Part shown: one piece after another, positions 23,091 through 35,600 of the stretch
Layout of the letters: every line of letters starts with the position of its first letter
How positions within the stretch are numbered: the first letter of the stretch is position 1
Source: Mytilus galloprovincialis
Taxonomy: Eukaryota > Mollusca > Bivalvia > Mytilida > Mytilidae
Length of the DNA stretch: 64,000 nucleotides
Assembly (NCBI RefSeq): GCF_965363235.1
Contig: NC_134839.1
Span: 80,749,410 to 80,813,409 of the forward strand
Direction: 5' to 3'
Notes under the pieces: model-generated
The model's input: only the letters and a program-made list of their open reading frames with translations
What the model was told of the DNA's origin: nothing
Databases searched by the model: none
Translations under genes and position numbers: made by a program

Positions 23091-24937
23091 TACCGCTTTC
23101 TGTTTTTACCTTCTAAACTTTTACTATGTAAACAATCTAAAATATGTCTTATTTTATTCATCAAATATAAAGCTCAATTTATGTAATCAAATGTTCACCC
23201 ATATTAAAACTGAGAGCTCTTTCTAACAGGAACAATCTTTGCGATAAGAGTTTGCTTGTTTGTAATGACGATCGTTATGAAAGTCTTGATATATATGTGT
23301 GTTTATTCAGATCCTATTTTTAGAATGAAATAAGAATAGCGGGTGGATTTAACTTATTCAAACAGTGTGTGTGTATAAGAGCAATGAGATTTTTAAAGAT
23401 TATATGTTCAAGTACTAATTATCATAGGTGAACATTCTGGCTTTAAATCACTTACGGGTTGAATTTTAAAAAAAGGTAGGTAAATATTATCTAAAAAAAT
23501 CTATTATTATTACTGTTTGACTAATTGAAACAAAGATTTAGAAATAGGGTAACGTTTAATCCTAAACGAATCAAATTTATCGACCCTTCTTCACATACTT
23601 TCTCATGGAAGAAACACCAAACTTGTGGTAGTGTAGTTTAATTCCATCACGGATATTGACCTTTTTTAACGATTTTTACAGAATGCCAGCTAGTTGATTA
23701 ATTTTTTAAGACATAACGCAGGTAACATGTGTACTTTTGATTTCCTTCGTGTCTTTGTATTTTGATTACCAGTATGTTTATTTGTTTAGCGTAACTATGA
23801 AATTCTTGTCACTGAACAAAACGCTATCGAACAATGATATATATGTTGTTAAATTATTGTTTTTAGAAATTAAACCAGACTTAACTGTCAAACCCATCGT
23901 AGTGCTGGTTGTAGTCTATATTGATTATGACTTGTGGGTGTATATAAACAATTTTTTATGCACACATGATTTTGTTTGTAATTATTTACAATTTAAAAAA
24001 TTGACCTGATTTGACATGTTTAACCTTTTGAAAAAACACGAGATAATCACAGTATTCTGTTCAAATCGATACCTCTGACCTATCGTATTTCATGATTATT
24101 GTCCATTTAATTCATAAATGATCATAAATAGAATAACGCCATTTAATTTACTTGTATATACATGAAAGTTGAAATCGAAAGGATATTATGTTCTACTAGG
24201 TTTGCATATACCAAAACAAAACGAACTGCGATTGGATAAACAGATTTCAAAATAATTTGCATCAAAATTGTGAGTATGAGTTCATTTTAATTTAGAGTAA
24301 AACAAAAATAAACCGTAATTTTCATATAGCAAAGATACATACATTTGTACATTTTATATCATAATCATCCCACTGAGAGAACAGTTTATTCCTCTAATAG
24401 ACACTTATTTTTCATGGTTGATATATGTAACTATATGCTTTCAAAATAATTACACTGGACGTTAAAAAGCAACCAACAATCAATCAATCAATACAATTAC
24501 ATGAGATTGTGGTCCTTCAAGCAACTTTACATTTGATTGTTTATAAAGACATGTATGCCCGATGACAACAAAACCATCGTTATATTTACTCAATCAGAAT
24601 ACACACATGCTTTAATTTTAAAAGAAACTTTTAACAGGTAGACGAAAGCACTACACTTTTTTTTAAAAGAACCAATTTATATTGACAAATGCTTCTAAAT
24701 CAATAAATTTAAATTTAAATACTCCTCGTGCGTTTATCAGATCGACACACTCAATATACATTTCTACAACTCATTCACTACAGGATTTAATTTATCTTTT
24801 ATTAATTTCTATATAGTATTAATCTTTAACAGGGCCTAATGGGTCGATTACTGTAACGCACAAAATAAACAATCCGAATGTCCTTTGAATATCTCCCGCC
24901 TCTGTTTATATAATTCTTAACTGAAACATATAGATAT
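23091..24937. other. Intergenic, no recognised feature
   Basis: AT-rich sequence. The 23737-24009 frame (90 codons) is hydrophobic and low in complexity, without a motif; I do not call it. Confidence 0.4.
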
Positions 24938-25105
24938 AAGAAGATGTGGTATGACTGCAAATGAGACTATTCTCCATCTAAGTCGCAATTTATAAAAGTA
25001 AACCATTATATATAATAGGTCAAAGTACGGACTTCAACACGGAACATTGGCTCACACCGAACAGCAATCTATAAAGGCCCCAAAAATGACTAGTGTAAAG
25101 CCATA
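24938..25105 (+). repeat. SINE-like repeat (family C)
   Basis: AAGAAGATGTGGTATGACTG, then CAAATGAGAC near 24939-24968, and ATCTATAAAGGCCCC near 25068 match family C. Confidence 0.65.
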
Positions 25106-26607
25106 TGTAGTTTCAACTTTTTAGGAAGAAAATTTTATGAATTTGATTTTTATGGTGCATGAAAAGTATTTCTTCACTTACGGACATATTCTACTGCTTG
25201 TTATGTATCAGAATATACTTTTTCATTCTGTTCCCCCTCCCCCCGAAAATCAATTGTTCATCCCTTAATAAACTTATCACGAGGAGAAATATTTTAGAAG
25301 ATCGACGGTCTTTTGGTTCAATCCTGTAAATGGAAGCTATTATAAATCTTTTGAACTGCGAAACAGTAATCTCATATTCCATTAAAGACCGGATGTTGGA
25401 CTGGTATACATCAAGGGATGGAAGATAATGCTTTTTCTTTCGATGGTAGTTAGTTCCATTATATTTTCTGTTGTAATGTACAATAATTCAAATATATTTG
25501 GACATACTGTAGCAAGGGATACTTTGTTAATGTACGGGAAGGCAGATTTTTTTAAATAAAATTTCCATAGGTTTAGCATTGAAACAACAAAAGGATACGT
25601 TATCCTGAATGTTAAATTCTTCAACTTTAAGCATTCATAACTATTTTGTCTTAATGTTCATAAGAAGGAACTGACAAATATGGCCATGTTTGCAACGTGG
25701 TCGCAAAATATACTCTGAGCTAGGTAAATAAAATTGAAACACATTTTATGATTCGGAAATTTAAACACTTGCTTGGAATCTAGGGGAATATCTCAAACAT
25801 TTTTCCAAACTTATTCTTTTTTCGAATCTTCTGTGGAAACAAAAAACGGAAGACTTTAAAGAGTCTGTGAAGCTGACCTTGGTGTAGCTACATAATTTAA
25901 CAAAGGCACTATCCAACATTTCCGAGACAAATATAATTCATTACAAAAATCTTTTTAGTTGATCTTGTATTGCTGATCATTTAGTCTGTTTACTTTCTCT
26001 TACATGTTTGTGATTTAAAGTGTATATTTATCTATTACAAATTTTATCATGTAAGAAAAACACCCCAAATATAAAGGTGAAAATCATCACTAAAGGGTAA
26101 TAACTGCAATAAGAAGTCGTCGGACTATTTCCTACATAATTATCCTAAGGGTTATGGAAGTATTTTTTGTAATAATTCTAACGGACCAATCCTATTGAAG
26201 TATTTAAAGGTACGCTCATCATATTAAGATCAACCAGTTCATATGAATCCTCTTTAAAGAATAAAAATACGAATATTATTATTCCACTCAAGGGCCCTTG
26301 ATGGGTAGCATGACATGTACACATAAAACACAATTATACATCATGATTTGTAGCAGCAAAAGACGTGTTTTTTATATATTGAATGCAGAAGTTAAAAATA
26401 CACAGGCACACAAATATACAAATTAAGGAAAACCTGGCTCTCTAGTGGATGTATGTACGTAGTATTATCAAGATGTAACATTTCTAATATCACAATAATA
26501 GCCAACCAATACAAGACAGACTTGTGTCTTGAGTGGAAAGCTAACATCTAATCGTTCCCCCATTTTATTTTAAAGGTTTAACCGTGTACACGGGTTGAGG
26601 CTAAAAG
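25106..26607. other. Upstream region of CerS copy 2
   Basis: No gene seen. A pyrimidine-rich stretch ending AAAG just before 26577 could be the acceptor of an exon carrying the 5' leader, which would place the promoter further upstream; this is a guess. Confidence 0.35.
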
Positions 26608-29600
26608 ATGGACTGGTTAAATGGAATGATAAACAGATTACAGCCAGCCTTATTCCGTCCAGAAGACTTACAATTATTATCACCAGATGAATATGTTCCT
26701 AAACTATCAGATATTGTTCTTCCGTCCATTTTTCTGGCAGTTCTCTTCATAATAATTCGACACTTGTTAGATGGGTAAATAATTTATTTTATAAGTAGTG
26801 CCTTACCAAATAAAATTCAGATTCCTCTACTTTTTCTTGCATAAATAAATGTTTCTATTGACTACTGTTCAACATTCTCGGAACTGCGTTTGCAATTTGT
26901 TATTTTTTTTTAACAGGAGCCTTCTTGAATTTTGAATAATAACGAGTCTACATTTCGGAGAAAGTAGAATAACAAATTTACAAAACACCAAGGAAAATTG
27001 AAATCGGAAAGTCCCATATATCAAATGGGAAAACCAAAAACTCGAACACATCAAACGAATTGGAAACAAACTGTCATACGCCTTTCCTTGTGTAGAACAT
27101 GGTGTATTTAAACCTAGTTTTATAGCTAGCTAGTAAACCTCTCACTTGTTTGACAGTCGCATACATTTTAGGATTTTACAATATTTTAATATGTAAGGCT
27201 ATATACTTATATTTCATAAGTCTCACATCATAGAGAAAACATACTAATAAGTGACGTATAATGAACATTGATCTTTATCTTCAATTGAAATTTCAGGATA
27301 TTGATAAAGCCCATAGGAACTTATTTTCATGTAAATGACACAGTTAGCAAAGAAAACGTTCCACCTATTCCAGTTTTAGAAGCAGGGTATAAAGTTAGCA
27401 GAAATCCAAAGCCAGATGCAATAATGGTATAACACTTTGTCATTGTCTAATAAATTCATACGATAAAAACAAAAAGAAACAGCAAAAAGATTAAAATAAA
27501 ATAAAGCGATAATTACATCAACGGTGTAGTCAACGATATCAAAACATTCAACGAAAATAAATCAAAAGAAAAAAAGTTACATGCATCCTATTCATCACAA
27601 TCATACAAATAAGATGTGAGTTCTTCGTTGTGTCGGTTTGCCTTATTTATGTGATTTCCAAAGTTATGTCTTATTATTACTGTGTCAAGACAGACACTAT
27701 AAAACACAGGTTTCATTAAAGAATAAGGACAAAATCTTACGGATGGCCAGGGCTATAATAATCAATAACATTATATTTATTTCCATATACATAAATATTC
27801 CAACATAAATCTATAAAACTGAAAATATTCAGGATATATGAATTAGATTTGAATCCTCTTATTTGAAAGAGGGACGAAAGATACCAGAGGGACAGTCAAA
27901 CTCATAAATCGAAAATAAACTGACAACGCCATGGTTAAAAAGGAAAAAGACAAACAGACAAACAATAGTACACATGACACAACATAGAAAACTAAGGAGT
28001 AAGCAACACGAACTCCACCAAAAACTAGGGGTGATCTCAGGTGCTTCGGAAGGGTAAGCGGATCCTGCTCCACATGTGGCATCCGTCGTGTTGCTCATGT
28101 CATGAAAGTAAGACCAAAAGCTGAATATAATGATGACTATATATACAATTTACATGTTCTAATATAAATCATAATGGTTATTGCAGTCTTTGGCAAAGAA
28201 GTCAGAAATGACTGTAAGACAAGTAGAGGTTTGGTTCCGCAAACGAAAGAAGCAAGATAAGGTTACAGACATGAAACGATTAGAGGATGCAAGGTTTGTA
28301 ATATATATACTATATTCTTGGTTTAAAGTTGTGACATTATTACAAAAAAAACCTTGTGGTATTACATAGACATATAGTTTCTTTCAATGGACTATCGGTT
28401 CTTGATTGCCCCTTTGGTATCTCAAGACTATTTTGGAATTAAAATTTATGTCCCGTGCTGTAATTGTCATTTATAACTATAACCGTTACAGGAAATTTTC
28501 CGAATGAAGATTTTGACCCGAAACGACATTAACATTTATAACCATTACCGTTGCAGGAATAACGATTACTGATCCGAACTATCTTTTTCATTTATAACCG
28601 TTACCGTTTCAGAAATAAAGATTAATAACATAAACTATCAGTTCCCTTTACCGTTGCAAAGAATAGAAAATATGAAAAATTGCCAAACGGATGACTGATG
28701 TGCATGGTTGAACAAAAAATAACGTATACAACTTAAAGGGACACTAGCTACGAGATATATAAAAAAATCTTAAATGTGATTAATTTTGTTCGATCATTGA
28801 TGAAAGTGAAATAGTGAAATAATAATTCGGTTTTAGCAGTCAAAATGGTTCAATTTTGTCAAGTTATTCTAAGAAACATTAATGATGAATTAATCACTTG
28901 CAGGTGAATGATTATACGTCATTGAATCCTTATTTTTGGTGAACTTTAATTTAACCCTCAGCTAGAGACTTATAATGCATGGATTGTGCATGTTTAAAGT
29001 TATTTAAAAGAAAAATGTCAACATTGAAAGTGAAACAAAGATTATTCATTTGATAAACTGATTCGACCCAGAAAAAAACATTCTTTTACAGGTAAAAACG
29101 ATGACTAACATATATTTTTAATCTATAATATGAAATTAAACAGACCTAAAACAATCTAATTGCACGATTTCGCGTTCTATTGATATATATATTTTATGTT
29201 TGTATCGCTTATATGACCATCAGAGGTATTCGGAGGTCAACTCGATAGTTAATTAGATGGCGTCAAAACTAAAATACACACGAAACGAAGCTTCATATTA
29301 TCGAGCCCATGCCCTGCAAATTGTTTATTTTAGACTTTTTATAATTTGGATAAATGTTTTACATAGTTATAAATCAAATATGAGAATTTGACAGCTAGTT
29401 CTCCTTTAAAAGAGGGACGAAAGATACCAAAGGGACAGTCAAACTCATAAATCTAAAACAAACTGACAACGCCATGGCTAAAAATTAAAAAGACAAACAA
29501 AAAACAGTACACATGACACAACATAGAAAACTAAAGAATAAACCACACGACGTCGTGTTGCTTATGTGATAACAAATCCGGTAAAAAGTCTAATTCGGTA

Positions 29601-32600
29601 TGTCACATTCATGACAGGGAAGGGGATTGTAGTTACGATGTAAGGAACATATCCGATATCATTTGTGAAACGGTTATTCCATGGTCAACCAACTCGTGAT
29701 GCCGTCCGTAAAATTTACGAAGGGATGATTTCAACTTCACCATTTGGAACTCTTGGTTTAATAGCTTCCTTGTGAGCAGCAACCCTCTATCAAGAAAATC
29801 ATGATAGGAAATGCAAGCACGGGAATATCGTATCAATTGGGAGATATATACCCCGTATGCAGGTGCTGCTGGAATTTTGCTACTTAGAAATGGAAAGTTC
29901 ACAATTGGAAAGCTGAAATCATCTCTTTTGTCGTAACGTTTTGTTTTTAACCGATCCTCATTGTCAATTTCTAGATGTAAGTCAAGATATGAGGCCGACT
30001 TAACTGTATCTGTGGTATCCTTTATCTCTAGCTCGATGGGATAGATGCGTTCCACATAGTAACCAAATTTTGATTTATTTAGTGAAAGAACATCATCTAT
30101 ATAGCGGAATATTCATTCCAACCGAGAAAAAAAATCGATGTTATTTAATAATTTGTTGTACACGTTCATAAATATCAATGAGCCAATTATCTTCTTTAAA
30201 CAAAAAAGACAGGATGCATATTAAATCATTAATACCATCGATAGTGCTGACATTAGAGGTAAATGTCTTAAACAAATAATTGAGATTGTACTTAGGTGTC
30301 TATGAGGGTTGTTTTTTTTGTTTCGGATGTTCGTACTTTTTGGATTTTTTTCAACTATACCGGTTAAATTTATCCCCAATATCGATCACTTTTCTTTTCA
30401 AAGTAGACTTCAATAGTTCAAACTATTAACTCATTACCAAAATTTAAATTCCTGCCAAGGGGGACAATTCTTCCTGTTATTGATAGTAACCGAGTAGTAC
30501 AACTTATTAAAAATGTGGTCAACAGAGGAAAGAAGGGACCAAATAGAGGTGACTGCCTCGTAATAATGAGTTCAACTCCAATACATGAGCCGGATGTCAG
30601 ATCCATGTGAAAAACTTTGATATATATATATATATACGATTATTGATAGGTCAACAATATTTGTTTTGATAATCCTCCAAAACATGCATTTGTAATGGGT
30701 GTTTTATATATATAGTTCTAATCATAGGGTCAAGTTAATTCTGAAATAATAGGTTAAATGTATTTCAACATTGAATAAGTTTGATGTAACGATCTGCTAA
30801 ACCAACAACTTGGGTTTTCTTGTTTAAATTCGAGCCCCGTCAGAATACTTAACGTTACGCAGAAATTTGATGAAAACAATAATAAGAATAATATATATCT
30901 TATTTGCATTTCAGCTGGCAATTCATATTTTACTTCATTATGTCATGGTATGGAATATATGTACTATGGGATGTAAGTACAGTTACTATTTTTGTAAATA
31001 CGTATATTGATTTACATTCATACATTATCAAAGCAAACTAAATACTAGCGGCTGATTTCATTGAAGTTGCTTTATGTTTAATAACGATAAGGAGAAACGT
31101 TTTAAGAATTACATTTTTTCTATACATTTTAATCTAAATTTAGCTTTTAGAATTTACTAACTAAATAATAATAATAAAAAAGAATTGACGAAAATAGCTT
31201 AAAATTATGGTTTGTGAAACTTTTAATTCGCCTGTTAAATTGACATTGATGATGTTATACAAGAGAAGTAAAATAATTTGGTTTTTTACTTTCAGAAGCC
31301 ATGGTTTACCAAATCCGTGCACTGTTGGACTGGTTATCCAACGCAACAGGTGAATCATTTACTTCTAATTATGAAATATATAACTTTCGTCGATGATTAA
31401 CCATTCTAAAGAAATGTTAAAAGTTCACAGATAACACTGTATTATATCAATGCGTCTTTGCGTACATTTTCCCCCTCTGCATTATTTTATTCATAGATAG
31501 TTTCTGTGTCATTTCCTAACGAGCTGTAAACATTTTGAATGATTTCAGTGGATAACAAATGTTTTTCTTTGCATTAACTACATCTGTAAGCTTTGTATAT
31601 GAACTTGTAATTGAACTTGCTGACCGTCATTGCAATAATTTTAAACTTGTGAGTGAAAATTAAAATTAAAAAAAAAAGATCTCCAAAGAAAATTCAAAAC
31701 TGAAAGTTGTTTATAAAATGGCAAAGTCAAACGCTCAAAAAAGTAAAAGAACACTATTTTCATATGTCATTGTCACAATTTTTAACAGGTAGTAAAAGAC
31801 AACTTTTTGATATATGATAATCCCATTTTAGGGTAAATGACATTTAACACATTGTTATTTTATTGTTGTAGACGGTTTCTGATGGTATATATTGGTATTA
31901 CTTGTTAGAGTTAGCATTTTACATTTCATCAATAGTCACCATATGTACAGACCATAAAAGAAAGGTAAAAATAACAACACCTGTTTTATTCAAATTGGGT
32001 ATCTAATTTTCCCATCATGACAATACTTTTTAAATGAAAAAAAACTTGTTTTGGAACTATTCTTAAGAAATGTTTGCAATTTTAAAAAAAATCTTGTGAT
32101 AAATAAAAAGAAATTAGGATAATACTTCAACGAGGAAGCATCCCAACGACAAATTATCTAGCAATCATAATTCACTTTTGCTAAATAACCTGCCAATTTT
32201 ACTTTTAATAAGCCATATAATGTCAGAAAAGATAATGATATAACATTCCAGAATAGATTTTGGTGATATGATCTTCGCTATAACGATTGATATGATATCC
32301 ACAACTTTCTTGTAAACATTTAAAAAGTTCAGTTAGTCAAATTATTTCGAATGTTCTACTAATTTATGTGGGAGCAGTGAATGCCATCTTTCACTTCAAT
32401 AGAAACGTAAATGAGCATTCATACAAGTCCTTTTTTTGGTAGGTTTGAAATGAATTTTTGAGTATTATGGCAATGCCTTCTACTTTCAGGATTTCGTTGA
32501 AATGTCTGTTCATCACATAGTAACAATACTCCTCATAGGACTATCATGGAATTATAATGCTGTAAGAGTTGGAACACTAGTAATATGCATACACGATCCT

Positions 32601-35600
32601 GTAGATTATATCTTAGCAGTAAGTATTTTGCAGATATTACTTAACCAATAATTTTAAAATTATATTTTGGTTTGTCAATCTCGTAAACTTTATTTTGTTA
32701 TGCATATGTTTTTTTGTTTGTTAGTTTTTAAGTTTGGCTATATATTGCTCATCATCGATAATGCAAAGTTACAAGAAATTGTTATGCTTTGAATAGCTCT
32801 ATAACACGTTGACGAAAATGCGGGATTGTAAATCGAAGAATCATGTTGATTTTCAAAGTTTACATTGCCAATTGATTGATATCTATTTGCTAACGTTTAA
32901 GTATCAAATAGTTCATGCAAATCGCCAAGACAAGAGTGTATTTTAAAACAATAAATCCAACAACTAGATTAACAAGGATAAAGGGTTGGAAATTAAGATT
33001 GAACAACAGTCCACCTTAGAATCCATCAACGAGTTTTAGCGGGATTCCTTCTACAAGCAGAGAGCCGCTCGGTCTCCCTGCGCGAGGCATCTGATTTACC
33101 CTCACAATGAATCAAATAAACCTTCTAAATTGGTTTCACTGCCGAGTTTTGCCAAATTCTACTGATTTACTCTTTTTGTTCTGAACTCAAATTTGCAGGT
33201 CTCACGCCAATTTTTATTGACATATATAAGAATATAATTGTACACTGATGTTTGAAAGTCTTGTTGGATTTTGAAATAAATCTTGTTTTATTTGGGTATG
33301 TGGCGTAACAATGGAAAAATTGTTGAATTTTACTGCCGTTTATTTAAATATATATATTTATAGTGGATTGGGAAACAAGTTTTTCCACTTTGCGGGTGCA
33401 AGTGCTGCCTTGTAGAGGCATTAGCCTATTATTTTTCGAAATCTACAAGGGTGTCTTTTACGTGCAAGAGATATGGCTCGCTCTTAACATGGGTCAGCCA
33501 TTTACCGTCCCCTTCCGACGGACTATCATCGTTTCATCCAGACCATACTCGCAAATGGTGTCAAGGGAGAGCCGAAAATTTTCATCCTGGAACGGGAATC
33601 GAACCAGGAACCTCCGTGTTAGTAGTCCGATGCACTAACCACTACACCAAGACTATCTAATTATTTCTGGCGTTATTATGCTTACACAGAAAACAATAGT
33701 ATTTTAAATCAAAATTAATACTGCTTTGAATAGGCACGAAACAGAGTGAGAGCTATTAACATAATCTTGTAGTGTAGTTGAAGACATTGACACACTAAAC
33801 TAGTAAGATTTACAATATTCGAGAAGTAAAAAAAAACACGCTTCTGGTTATTTGATGATTGTAAATAACATTTATAATTTGTGATTCTGTCAAAATTTCG
33901 TAATTAGTTTTATAAATAAGTACATTTATTTTTATTTACAGTTTGCAAAAATGAGTAACTACTGTAAATATATTAAAGTCTCAGATTTATGTTTTGTACT
34001 GTTTGCTGTAGTGTGGATTGCTACACGACTAATAATATATCCATACATGTAAGTATCCAACATAATAACCATTCTGAGAGTAGTACACTACTGGTTAAAA
34101 AAATCATTTTACTGGAACAAAACGCTAACCTGATCTATTATAACTGGTTATGGTGTAAACTATATAAACAATATCAAACCATTATATTCAAACATGACGA
34201 AAAAAGTGTAAAAACTCTGAAGACCATAACGCTGCAATTAAAAAAACCTATATCCGAAAAAAAAATATTCAAACTTGATCCGTACGGTAACTAGTCATCG
34301 TTAAACTATGTGCCAAATATCAAAGTAATTTCTTGAAGCAAGACCAGAAAACTGATTACTTGTGTGGATTTCTATTTCAAAGGAACATAAATTAGCACAA
34401 AATCATCAGACCGGAACAAAATTCACACTGTTTATGGTTAAACTATATGTCAAATATTAATATCTTCAAACAAGAAGAAAGAAATTTGGAAAACTTATTT
34501 GCCAAATTGACGGATTGAGGGAAAGCAGTCTTAAACTTTGAACTTGTTTGGCTTTATAACTATTTTGATATGAGCGTCACTGATGAGTCTTATGTAGACG
34601 AAAAGCGAGTCTGGCGTACTAAATTATAATCCTGGTACCTTTGTTAACTATTGATACCGTCGACAGTGGACCAAAAATCATTATCAAATGTATATTATTA
34701 ATATATCATATAGAATATACCATTAAATGAAAACAGTCAACCGTTTTTGGAGAGAAATAAAAACGAGTGTTTTAGTTCATATATTTAGATTAAATCATTT
34801 TAACATACCATATCATATAATATTGACCGTATTTTCACCGAAAAGCAATTCCTTTGAGATCATTTACTGTCTTACTATGTAATAAGTTATAACAGGCGAC
34901 ATGTACAATTAGTTTGTTTTGTTGAATTTTTGTATTCATATATTTATTAATTCCCAATGCATTTACTCTTTATAATATGACCGTATTGTATGACGTTACC
35001 GTGAACAAAAGAGAAATTCTCAAAAAAAGAATTAAAAAAAATACTTGACAATCCCTAAATGTTTTAAATTGCTAAATAGTTCATTCACATGAAGCTGACC
35101 TTTAATAATTAATCTGTTTTCTGTACATTAACCATATCAATTTTGACAAAATGATGTTAATAATATATTTGTTATCTAGGGTTTTATATTCCGTTACAAT
35201 TGAACTTCCTGAATATGCAAATAATAGTGGGCCTCATGAACAGTATTATGGAAATAGCTTTGTAATGCAGTTATTGAAAGTCATGCTGGGAGTGTTGCAA
35301 ATTCTTCATATATTTTGGTCTATACTGATAGCTAGAACAGCTGCAACAAAGTTCACTCAAGGTCAAGTAAGTATTAAACACTTCATGGTTTTTATTTGAT
35401 TTGGGATTAGGAAATATTTTGCCGCAGTCACTGAAGAGACAATTATTTTGTATAATTTGGTGCAAAAAAAAAATATCAACATAGAAATACGTAAATATGG
35501 TATGATTGCCATAAGACAACTATCCACCAACGTTCAAATGAAGTGGATGCGAGTAATTATAGACAACTGTACGGCATTCAACAATGAGAGACCTTATACC

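Noticed and set aside
27843-28098. Two overlapping 79-codon minus-strand frames with hydrophobic runs
   Set aside because: They lie in the non-coding 3' tail of a Penelope-like copy; the same frames recur at 47338 and 61874.
33363-33660. Plus-strand frames of 91 and 69 codons
   Set aside because: Antisense to a tRNA-headed SINE. The tRNA-like head itself was rejected as a tRNA gene because the acceptor and T stems do not pair properly.
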